This document shows positions 26,801-38,126 of a stretch of 64,000 nt of DNA, in pieces. Under the pieces are notes generated by a model. It worked only from the letters and a program-made list of their open reading frames with translations, made no database searches and was not told the DNA's origin. Position 1 is the stretch's first letter; each line of letters starts with the position of its first letter. A program made the position numbers and the translations under genes. Source of the DNA: Cruorifilaria tuberocauda (taxonomy: Eukaryota; Nematoda; Chromadorea; Rhabditida; Onchocercidae); NCBI GenBank assembly GCA_013365365.1, contig JABVXU010000241.1, forward strand, positions 17,862 through 81,861, given 5' to 3'.

Positions 26801-29800
26801 ATTTAATCCCGTGAACAATTATCTGTTGAGTATTTAAGCATAAAACATGCTTATTGTCTCAAACTTTTTCATTTTCCATTAAACGATTGAAAACGCTTAC
26901 GAAATATTGATGGTGACTCTTGTAAAATAACTGAAGTGAGAAATTGAAGTTAAATTGACAAATGCAGATATCTCGTGTCAATTCTTTTATAGTTTTTATG
27001 TTATATTGACGAATAAATTTAGGTATACGCTTAATATTCGTGCTGTAAGTTGCGATGAGATGTATGTTGATTTGGAAAGCTTATGCAATGATATGCATAT
27101 ATCAAACGTAATGGGAATTATATCTATAATACGGAGTGAAATCTTGACTAAAACAGGCTGTAATGCTTCTGTAGGCATAGGTAAGTTAAAATTGTTATTA
27201 CTATTTCGCAAAAGCTTGTACTAATTTGTATATGTTGTCTGAAAGCATCACCGTTAGTTTATTCCTGTCTTACGATTTTTTTGTAGTTTAAATACTTAAG
27301 AAAAGTGTAAAATATATTATGGATGTGTTTAGGAAAAACAATGTTAGTAGCTCGTATTGCAACTCAACATGCGAAACCAAATGGCCAGTTTATTATCAGA
27401 TCTGGTGATATCGACGAATTAATCAAGAAAGAGAAAATTTCTTCTTTACCCGGAATTGGTTACAATATTTTCGCAAAACTGAGAAAGTATACATTTACGT
27501 TTAGAAGTCGAATCATTTTTTTTGCCGATAAAATTAACAGTTTGGTAAATTTAATTAAATCTGCTGTATTTTACAGTGCGTTCGGTGAAATGAATTTATG
27601 TGAGGATTTACAGAAAATACCCATTGATCGGTTACGAAATCTTCTTGGTGAAAAAATCGGAACTCAGGTTAATTCTGGAAACAAAAGACTCGTGTATAAT
27701 TACTTTACTGTCATATTGATTTCTAATGCATTTCTCTTTAGCCAAAAAGTGATATAAATTTACTTAAAAATATTTCTCAACCTTAGAAAAGGATGTTTTG
27801 ACTAGATTAAAAACTAAAATATTCCTCAGTTAAAATTCTGATTAAAGTGCTGCATAGGCAACAAACTTTACTTTTCTTGGACAGACAAAGCCATTTTTTA
27901 TTTGTTTACTTCTGTTCTTAAGTTCTTTTTTTATTTGGTTATGTTTTCAGATATACAACATGTGTAGAGGAGTCGATAAAGAGAGGGATTTTTTGGAAAA
28001 GACTATTCGTAAATCTGTTTCATGCGATATAAATTATGGAATCCGATTTACAAAAGTATGAGTTTTTTCATTTATTGTCTTTTGTTATTAATAAGCTTTA
28101 GTGAACATAGAAGACTGTTTAATCATATTTCCAAGGGGAGTTTCTTAAAAAATTTCAGGAAGATGAAGTAATGGAGTTTCTTGGGAAAATATGTTCTGAG
28201 TTGGAAAAAAAACTTCACATTGCTCGGATGACTGCATCTGCCATCACTCTCAGATTACTGGTAAATAATTATTTGAAATCTTTGATATGTGAAAAAAGTT
28301 TTCTTCATAAATATGTGCAAGTATCATTTATTACAGATTCGTGCTCCAGATGCACCTGTTATAACCGAAAAATATTTGGGTTGCGGAAAATGTGATGCAA
28401 TTACAAAGACCGCTCATTTGAAAGGTGCAACTGCAAACAAAGAAGTTTTACATGCAGAAGTGAAAAAATTAATGAAAGCAGTAAATCCAGTTATATGTGA
28501 CTTAAGAGGAGTGAGTTTTCGTTTTTTGAAGTTTTATTAATCATTATTTTTCATATATATTTAAATATTTTCTAATGTCTTCCTTATATAAGAAAATTTT
28601 TTTGTTTTGAACACCGATTGATATATAATGAATATACTAAACTATGGAAAATCTTTTTGTAGAGTTGACGTGAATTCATTACTATGCATGTTTATGCTGA
28701 AAATGTGAAAACATATATAATGCAAATGCAAAAATTCTCAATATATTTCGTAGATTGGTGTTCAACTGACTCATTTAAATGAAATACCAAATGTATCAAT
28801 CGATGAGCAACCCATCGGGAGAAATACTTTGACACAGTTTTTTGCTGTGAAAAGTAGAGAACAACGTCTTGCTGGAAAAAAAGTAAAAAGTGAAGAAGAT
28901 ATTGCTTTAGAGCTGGCGCTGAAGAGGTCACTTAAAGAAAGCAAACGGAGTCAAAAGGTAAGTTACGTTATCAGTCACAAAGTGACCATGATAATGCCCA
29001 CTTTCCTTATTAATTTGGCTGTCCGATTCTATATTCCCGTTTTATATTATTTCTGATTTCAATTACTTTCCTTTTTGATATAATTATTAGATTAATAGTT
29101 TACTGAACTTTTTTTACAAAAACAAGCTATCACGTTTTACTCGCTGGATACATGTTCCAATTGAATTAAGATGATTATTCATTGAATAATGAAATAATTT
29201 TTATCAGATGATAGTAATTTATTTGTACTACCAGTAGAAATGGATCAGTTAAAAAGTTCAGACACTTTTTTTGTTTTAAAAAGAACGCGTTCTCTCTTTT
29301 ATTTTCTTTGTGTAGCCGCTTATACAACTAAGATAGGAATCAATTAAATAATGCAGTGTCTTACTAAAAATGCATGTTAATCGTTTTTTAGCATCGTAAA
29401 GAAACTATACATCCGGATTATCGGAATTATTTCGAAGATGAAGATGTGAAAGCTGAGTTTTTCCGCATACTGCAGCAGTATAAATGTTAGTTTTAATTGC
29501 TGAATTAGAAAAATTTTCATTGGCATACTTTAGATAAATGTATGTAGAGCAAAGTTAGCTGATTTGGCTGTTTAAATTTTTCTGAGTATTAACATGAAGT
29601 CTCATTTCATTCTATATTCTATAATTAAAATCGCTTGAAAAATTGACTGTTGGTTGGAAAACGACCAAATTGTACACCTTGGTAAGTTTTTCCAGACCCA
29701 ACGGCGGAGGTAGTATCGGAAATAACAACATATTTCGGTTTATTGGTAAAAAACGGTGATTTGAGTGATGTTTTATCACAGCTTAGATTTCTGCAACGTG

Positions 29801-29904
29801 AAACAGCGAATTTTTCATTGGAATGGATTATTGTAGTGTCTTCTTTAAAAATTGCACTGAATCGCCTTTGTGATACCATATATGGTGCTTTATTATTTCA
29901 TTGA
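23837..29904 (+). CDS. REV1: REV1 translesion DNA polymerase (Y family)
   Basis: Deoxycytidyl transferase and scaffold of translesion synthesis. Exons: 23837-23896, 24343-24460, 24806-24977, 25140-25304, 25512-25643, 25854-25965, 26306-26487, 27023-27180, 27333-27486, 27577-27667, 27951-28055, 28159-28260, 28337-28510, 28754-28957, 29392-29485, 29696-29904; in frame, 743 aa. BRCT domain about 45-130 (IFEGISIFVNGYT...HPRWLTDS). Palm with catalytic acids in HIDLDCFF (D226, D228) and SCDE (D325, E326). Helix-hairpin-helix SLPGIGY; little finger GIRFTKEDEVMEF. A linker holds NTLTQFF and a UIM-like helix. The C-terminal REV7/polymerase-docking domain is TAEVVSEITTYFGLLVKNG...RLCDTIYGALLFH. It is much shorter than human REV1 (about 1250 aa), mainly in linkers, and no typical UBM (Leu-Pro) motif is visible. 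Confidence 0.96.
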
Positions 29905-30569
29905 GCGTGATTTGATCATAAATACTTTGTATTAATAACTCTCATTCCTAATCCTTAAAGCTAAAGCTATCTGTCCGTGGAATGGAAAATTTCCTTGCTT
30001 ATTTCTAATTTCTGTATTTGAAGTTAAGCATGCACATATACGTAATCGGCTGGAACAAATTTTCAAACAAGTGCTGCAAGGATTAATTAGTTGAAAATTT
30101 ATAAAAAATATTACTAGGAACATCAGGATTGTCAGTTATTCGAAGAGTGTTGTCTGCAGATGTATGCCCAGCATAGTTATGCATTAATTCCTAAGATTAA
30201 CGGTTCTGGCTACCAAAAGTTTTCACTTTATTCTCAGTTCATAAAAAAGTACAATTTCACTTCAATCTCAGTTCATAAAAATAACAAAGCTATTTACAGG
30301 AAAAAAGAACAAACATCTGTTTTAATTCAAGAAATAAACTATGTAAAATACATGAGTCCGAAATATATTCCGTAATAAAAAGTGTTCTTCATCATTTCCA
30401 TTTCCATGTAATTAGAGTTTTCTCTTGTTTCTAACAGCTAATGCACCATACATACATTACGTCCTTATCATTTTGCTGGCCACATATTAAAAAGAAAGAA
30501 TAAGTAATTACAATGCATTCATTTAAGCCAATCAAAAATCCAACAACTTGAAACAACTATAATAAAATT
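29905..30569. other. Convergent intergenic, REV1 and AVL9 3' ends
   Basis: About 660 bases, AT-rich, between two convergent 3' ends. Small open frames on both strands (29932-30123 minus, 30160-30375 plus) have no recognisable content. Confidence 0.6.
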
Positions 30570-33500
30570 TTATTCTGTTTTTGTTCCTTTTAACCAAGAT
30601 GCAATACTTGTTTTCATTTTGTTACTTGTATCTGCAAAATATTTACTAGTATTAACAACTGCCGATGCCACACGACGACCACTTCCCGTACCACCGACTG
30701 AATGCTCCATACGTAGTAAGACGTCCGATATACCGAGACCACCAGCAAATGGATGTCTGCAAGCACGGGACATTCAATGTACATTTCAATGAAAAAAGTT
30801 TTAAGAATAACATCTTTTAAATTATTATGGATGCTAAAAAATTATTGCAGTAACGAAAAATGAGTAAACCATTATGGATAATTTCCTAATTTCGGGCTCC
30901 CAGATGAATAATTATACAGATATTAAAGGTATATTCAATCATCTTATTGCGTGCTTTTCAGAGGATTTAGCTAAACCTTACCAATAATTCATGAGAAATG
31001 ACAAATTATTGAAAGAGGAGTACTGTCCTACCTACTTTACAGCAAATTATCTAAGGTATCAAATTTTACGAGAAATTTGAAATTTCAACTAAACTTAAAG
31101 TCAATAATACAGAATAAAGTAACATAGATAGTAAAAATACAAAGGTAGCTATTCACGTGGAGCCAAATAACTTTATAGAGTTGTAGGTTGCAGCTAAGGT
31201 TCAATAAAACGAACCCCGGAACGGTGGATGCCAAATCAGGATAATTACCACATGACCAAATGCGATAATTATTGCTCATTTTCCAATCGGCTATGAACGC
31301 TTCATTAAAGTCTTCCAGCGAACCTTTCAAATCAGCACGAGCAGTAGCTATGAGTGATAACAAATATGATTGCATCTGCAATCGTATCCAGTCATCACTA
31401 CCTTCCCAACCTGCAACCACTTATTAAATCTCAACGAAAAATAGATTTTGAGAAATTTTAGAAATATATAAGGTATATATCAGCAAATAAAATCATTACT
31501 TTTTATTTATAGCTTATTGATTTCTATTGGCACACTATTTTGCGTTTATTTTTCAATAATAATATTGAAATGATAAATTTGATAACAGTAATAATAATGA
31601 ATCACTCAAATATGAAAATACCAAAAAACATACTCGGTGATTTAGCATTTGCTTCTATTTCTTTTAATACAAAATCGACAAAACGTAAATCCGCAGCTGT
31701 TAATGTCAACGAACGTTTTAATTCAATATCTACAATATCGATACTTCCATCACCGACTTCATCAACCTTAGAAAAAGATTTCGTTATTTTCACCTTCAGA
31801 GAAAATCGATTAAAATTATATGATGGTAAAAATATCTAATGTAAATTCCATTATTTAGTGCTTCATTTACTGAATATATTACCTATTTAAATGAAAAAAT
31901 GAGAATCAGACTTTTTTTATTCAGTCAGCGTAATGAATCTTTGTGATACTATCATTTTTCTTCCGTAAACGAATACTATTAGAAAATGCATCGTATCGTG
32001 TAAACTTTTTAATATTAGTTCTGTTTATAGCATCCCTTCACAAACTACGCAATTAAATTCTGAGATGCAAAAACAAGTCTACGTGTTTCAACAGTGTCCA
32101 GCAAAATGAGTTTGACACATTATTACAATACAGTTTAACTATATTTATCTATATATAACCTTGACAGCGACCTTGCAGGAAAAGGAATGCGATGCATCTA
32201 AATTCAGAATTCAGAAATAAAAATTTTTAATTCAGAAATAAAAATTTTTAATAAAAATTTTAAGGTCAGAAATGCAACAGTAAAGTCAGTCAAATATATT
32301 TTTTCAAATAAATAGAAAGCTTGTTTACAGTAACTATAACATCCAGCAAATCACGACGTTGAACAAATAAAGCATTCGTAGCACCGATGCAGTAAGCTCG
32401 TGTCTTATCGGAACGAATCATATCCAAATGGCAGATGCTCAGATAGGGGTGAAATAATGAACCCTATAACGATATTTTTTATTTTTTGTGTTAAATGAAA
32501 AAAAAAAAGATGAAAAATAAGAAAGTTTAAAATTGCGGTCATACTCTCTGCAACTAAAAATTTATATTTGCAACCTAATGATTAGTCTATAACCATGTGT
32601 GAAATTATTACCTTCGTGAAAATACTTAATGGAAAACCATATGAATCGGTAGCCAATATTTGCTTCCGCTTCAAATTTGAACAATTTTCAGCACTATTAT
32701 CAGTTGACAAACGTGCTTTAGGTATGCAGTTCGTTTCTGATACCAAGAGATCTTAAAATTAAAATAACAGTTCAACGAAAATGAAACATTTACTTATCAA
32801 ATCTATTCAGTACTAAAAACAACAGCTGTGAATTCACGGTGTTGCTTTCGCTCATTTTCTTTTTTTCCATTTTTATTTAAATTATTATATTATCTCTAAA
32901 TTCTAGAACTCTGGCTCTCAATGTATCTTTGATTACATCCAAACCAAAAGCAACTTTTTTATCCTAGGGGGGCTATCATAAAATAAAATGAGAATCAAGC
33001 ACTTTGAGCTAAGTTAGATATTCGCTACAGATCTTAAATTTAAATATTAGCACATCCTAAATATATGTCTGAATTTGCAGAATGAAAAAGAAATGTAAAA
33101 CAAATATGTTAGCAAAAAGTTATGCATAAATGCTTTATTCATTAATCAATCTCATGTTACAAATATACGTTTTGGGGTAAAATTATAAGCAATTATATGC
33201 CGACCTTACCAATTTCATTTTCGTCTACAATCTTTCCATCCGAACATTTCAATGAATTTGGATTATATGCAGCTGCATGAAATAAACCTTTTTCAACCAA
33301 GCCTAAACTAAATTATTTATTTTTTTCCTATATTAGGAAAAAAGAAGGTGAATTGAAAATGAAACATAGGCACGATAAGGTTCGATAAGTTACTCACGGT
33401 TGTGCTTATTATAAACATGAAAAATGAGAGGCAAATATCTATTATATATGTTCAGTAATCAATTTCACGCCAGATTATAAAACAGCGTACTGCTCTTGCA

Positions 33501-36164
33501 TTTATTATTACTCCTAGTCGAATTCCACAAAAATAAAACATGTAAAATTTATGAGAAATTTCGAAACTTTTTTAAACCAAAATTCATAAAATTCTTTTAC
33601 AAAATATGAATGACTAACGAAATGACATAGACAAATCAAAAAAGATGCTCAAAAATAAAAAAGGATGATGTTGAAAGAAGTATTACGTGGGAAAAGTGAG
33701 ATGAGCGCAACCATCAGTTGACTTAATTGAAATACTGGCGATATATAGAACACAACCTGAACAGCAGTATATTTTGATTAAGAAAAAATCTCACAGCCTA
33801 AGGTAACAAGAATTTAATTAACCATATTTAACTTTAATCTGAGCAATAATAGAAAAAAGTTTTGAAGAACAAAAGGGTTGTTAGAGATCTTTTGCCGAAT
33901 TATATACTACGCATTATAAATTATTTCTTTGTGATAACAAAACTGCATGCCAAAAGCACCCGTTGTTAGATTTCTGGGAAAGAAACTTATATGTCTGTCT
34001 TTCTTTCTAAGCAGTTAATTATCGATTATTTTCAAAGCACTGCTATCAATGCATTAAAAGCAAGAATGAAACCATATTAACTGAATTTTCTAAATTATTG
34101 TTGTAGTTTCTGAAACGACCGACAAAGGTTTCAGGGTTAAATGAAATTTCCCTAAAGAAAAATAAATTACCTTTTTTTCTAATAATAATAATTTGAACAA
34201 CACTAATACACGGTGTCTGAACGTTGTTACAAGTGACTGCACCGAAACATCTGAAAAAATACTTTGCTTTTTTAAAAAATCTTTGAAAAGTTCGTAGCTC
34301 CATATTCAAACTGTTTTCAAGCTATAAATGGAAAAATATTGGTTATATAGCAATATGCGGATATTATTCCGCTATGTTGCATATGAATTATTTTTTAATG
34401 TTCTTGTATTACGCTCAACTAAGAAGATACAGTATGCTAGGTAAAACAAATTCGACACAATGAAATACTGTAAAAATGATTAAACAAATAAAAATTACTG
34501 CTTTGTCAATGTCTAAGGAACACTAATGAATATCCATACTTCCAAACTCAATTATTTCACAGTCTTCTTACTTAGACTAAAATGCTTTCGACAAATTACC
34601 AAATGAAGTTGAAATCTAATGATGAAATGAGCTAAATGTCAGTTTTCTGAATACTCTATTTAGCCACACCTCAAATATCTTATATATAAATAAGGAGCGT
34701 ATACCCATAACTGCTGCTTGTTCATCAGTTACAGCATCCGGAAACATTTCACAAAGATTTTCATACATTTGGCATAGCACATCAACCTATAAATCATGCA
34801 AAGTAATGCAGAAGTTAAGTGTTCATCATATGATTGTGATCATCATGAAGACTTCTCTCTAAATCCATCTCTTATGACAATTAAAATCTAAGAGAAATGG
34901 AAAGGCGATCTAGAAAGCTTACCTTAGCAAAATCCCTTTCGTTAAAATAAGCTTTCGTGATAAGTTGTAATTTAGCAGTCAATACACCAAAAAGTGGTAT
35001 TCGGGACAGTACGCAAACACTCTTCTGCACACTACTTCGAGTGATATCCGTTGATTTGTTTAAAAGATCCTTGAAACATAAGAATTTCAAACTTAACTGA
35101 AGATCTTAAAAAATTTAATAATTCCTTTAACGAAAATAGGAAGAATGAAAGGAAATCTGTCACGGTTGAAACGATGGAGGTGAGAACAGCATTAGCTGCG
35201 ATGGCAATGATGCAAATAATGAAATGAATAAAAATAGTGACCTTCGCAGAAATTTGACGATAACATGAAATTCCAAAGACTGATCGGTTCGGATCATCTA
35301 ACGAAGGCAAGAGGAAGTATATTACATCTAAAATCATAAAAAGTAAAAGACAGTATGAGATATAAATATGATGGGAAATCTGATAGTAAATGACTGAAAA
35401 TTTAATTCAAGAATATACAAAATCACATTTCAATTAATTTTTTAGAGATTGCTTGAGCTACTAATAAAGAAAAAATAAAGATAAAAAAAATCTATAGAGG
35501 ACAAATGAATTAAAATCTTAAAGTCTTTAAATATGAATTTGAACTTGAATTTGGAAAACAAAAAAACAAAATTTTCTACTGTCTTCAAATGAGATGCAAG
35601 TTACTAACAATGATGAAATGGAATTAATTAAAAAAATTAAGTGAACGCTTGAGCATTATTTAAAAAACGTAATAAAAGTAAGGAGAAAAATAACAAAATA
35701 AATTCCTTGTGTACCGTGGTCGACGTTATGCGCGCCATCAGGAAGCGCAAGTGACGGCAAATTCTGCCAAGCTATCGGAAGGTCTCCTTCGTTGTCTATT
35801 AAAGGTGGATAACAATATTCGATCTGGAAAGAATGATTAGTGATTTGCTGAAGATGAGTCTCTGAATAAATCCTGCCTAGAAATCTTCATGTACTAAATT
35901 AATTATAAGTACTGCTCACAAAATGAAACTCTTCTAATGTAGTAAATTCCAAAATACCACGAAATTCTCTGATCTCTTTCGCAAGTCCTAGCTATTGATC
36001 TTACTACCCTTTCACCGAATTCACCGACCTTACTTCTGTGTCAATTTTGACATGACAAATTTACCTCCTGATTAATTTTATTTTATAATTGTTTCGTTAA
36101 TTACCTGACATCCTTTTTTGTGATGAAAACCAATGACCACAACGTAAAGAATTGAACTAACCAT
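30570..36164 (-). CDS. AVL9: AVL9 homologue (DENN-related, late secretory pathway)
   Basis: AVL9 proteins act in export from the late Golgi and have a DENN-like fold (family knowledge). Minus-strand exons: 36164-36105, 35823-35715, 35327-35242, 35069-34923, 34786-34705, 34250-34171, 33756-33687, 33302-33210, 32751-32612, 32463-32329, 31766-31634, 31410-31215, 30756-30570. Frames match, 505 aa. Diagnostic stretches in order: VVVIGFHHKKGCQ, IEYCYPPLI, LPSLALPDGAHN, DPNRSVFGISCYRQI, SSVQKSVCVLSRIPLFGV, AKLQLITKAYFNERDF, TFRHRVLVLFKLLLLEKK, VVFYISPVFQLSQLMVALIS, YGFPLSIFTK, CIGATNALFVQRRDLLDVIV, LTAADLRFVDFVLKEIEAN, GSDDWIRLQMQSYLL, HPFAGGLGISDVLLRMEHSV. Exon 6 is read in a different frame from the long open frame over it (34046-34309). 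The central acidic linker of vertebrate AVL9 is largely absent. Confidence 0.96.
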
Positions 36165-38126
36165 TCATGAAAAAACATCTAATGTTTAAACAGCAGAAAT
36201 ATTAAATGATCTGTCAAAATGGACAACATCTGAAAAGAAATAACAATTAACTTGATGAAGCGTAAATTAAAATAATGCGCATAATGCACATATGCAACCA
36301 AAAAAAAAAGTTATCACTCTATCATAACATGACAGAAACACAAAATAGCATAAACTCAACGGTATATACAAACATATATAATAGTATAAACGTCATCTGA
36401 AAACAAAAATGTTTGAAAATAAATAATCATGTGCAGCATCAAAACTTCACATGTTAAACATTTAATCGCTATGCTCCACTCACTTGATATGAAGTAGTTT
36501 TAGATGGTTTCAAATTATATCAGTCCAACAACAATATCTGTTTGATGCTGCTCTAGAAGATCCCGCTTCCATCTTTACATGAAGTGCCATATGAAATTAC
36601 TAAAGTAGTTGATAAAGTAGAAATAAGTACTATACTACTATATCTTATTCCATTTCTTCCATGATACACTATATCATTACTGTTGAAATTGAATCGCTAT
36701 ATCTCCACAAGCAACCTTCTAAATAATTAATTCATAGAATTCTGTGAAATGTATAAATATAAATAATTGAAATTGAAAACAAACTGTAAGATTTACTAAA
36801 TATAATGCAGCTATTTGTATATAGAATTGATAACGTAACAAGTAATATAGTAAATCGATTTCCCAATAATTAAAAATTTTTTATTCAGTTAAGTAATACA
36901 ATGCGATGAAAAATAAAACAGACTGTTTAAAAATGTCAATATAAAAATGTAAAACGAGTTCGCTTTATATAAATAAGTAAAAAGCTCTTTATTCCAATAT
37001 AGCAAGTTCCCCGACTTATATCGAAAATTAAATCACTGTCGCAATTACAAATATAAAACCTCATTGACAGCTGAAAATGCACCCATTCCTCTACCTTAAG
37101 AAATTTCGTATAAAGTAGGTACCGATATTTTTCGATAACCAATAAAACTTTTTCGAGAGTCGAAAATTGCTCATGTAAATAATAAAAAAATAAGCAAATG
37201 AAGCAAAATAAATCTATTAAAAGAACTCACAGCAATCAGCAAAACATTTAAGGCAATTTGATAAGCATCACTGCATGGGAAAGTGGATAAAGTAACAATA
37301 TGGAAAAATAATAATGACTGGATGATCCATAGTATAAAATGAGATCAAAAATGCCAAAAAATAAGGCGATTTAGGCTGTGACGCCACCATAGAATTTAAA
37401 TAAAATTTTTTGATATTAAAATGAACAAATCAGTGAATAAATATATGCTTTTTTTGGACGTACAACCAGTTCAGGAAGCTCATAATACTAGCTGTTTAAC
37501 TAATTTTCTTCAATTTTTTCTTTAAACTAGCTGTTGATGTTGTTCATGGAGGCGCAAGTGAAAAAAAAAATAAGGAACTGGAATGGAACTGCCACAGCTT
37601 GGATGACGGAATTATTTCATGGCTTATAAGGAACTGGAATGGAACTGCCACAGCTTGGATGACGGAATTATTTCATGATAAACCATTGAAATACAAATAT
37701 ATGAGCAAAATAATGAGTTCCTTTGTAATCGCCTTAGTATTTAACGCTAGTTAAATTGTAAAATGATCCAGAAATGGAAATCTAGACCACTGTAATTCAT
37801 CTGACTCAAAAACTATCATATTTTCAACGTGATGATATGATTCAGCAGGCATACAGTCAATTACAATATTTTGAAATATGCGAACTAATGAGATCGTAAA
37901 TACACGCGACGGCACGAACACCATTTCCGACAGATACCTGTTAAAGACAACTGCAACCTTGCAGACAAAAAAAATAAAAAATGAGAATGATTCATGTGAA
38001 ATGAATTTGAGAACGTCAAATAATTTAAATATTCTAAAACTTTTTCTAAAACAGCCATTGATTTCCTAAGCTGGAAACCATTTCCAGATTCTCTGGATGA
38101 GCTGAAGTTTTAATAATCGAGAAACA
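36165..38126. other. Intergenic, AVL9 5' end to KMT5A 3' end
   Basis: About 2 kb of AT-rich DNA between two genes on the minus strand, so the AVL9 promoter should lie here. The only notable structure is a 56-base tandem duplication at 37571-37677. No coding signal was seen. Confidence 0.6.
37571..37677. repeat. Perfect tandem duplication, 56-base period
   Basis: The segment beginning TAAGGAACTGGAATGG at 37571 and ending ATTTCATG recurs without a mismatch from 37627, giving two copies with a 56-base period. It is preceded by a run of A residues. The perfect match implies a recent duplication. Confidence 0.9.

Noticed and set aside
34046..34309. 87-codon minus-strand frame starting MNMELRTFQRFF
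   Set aside because: It overlaps AVL9 exon 6 in the wrong frame; the conserved peptide TFRHRVLVLFKLLLLEKK is in another frame between good splice sites.
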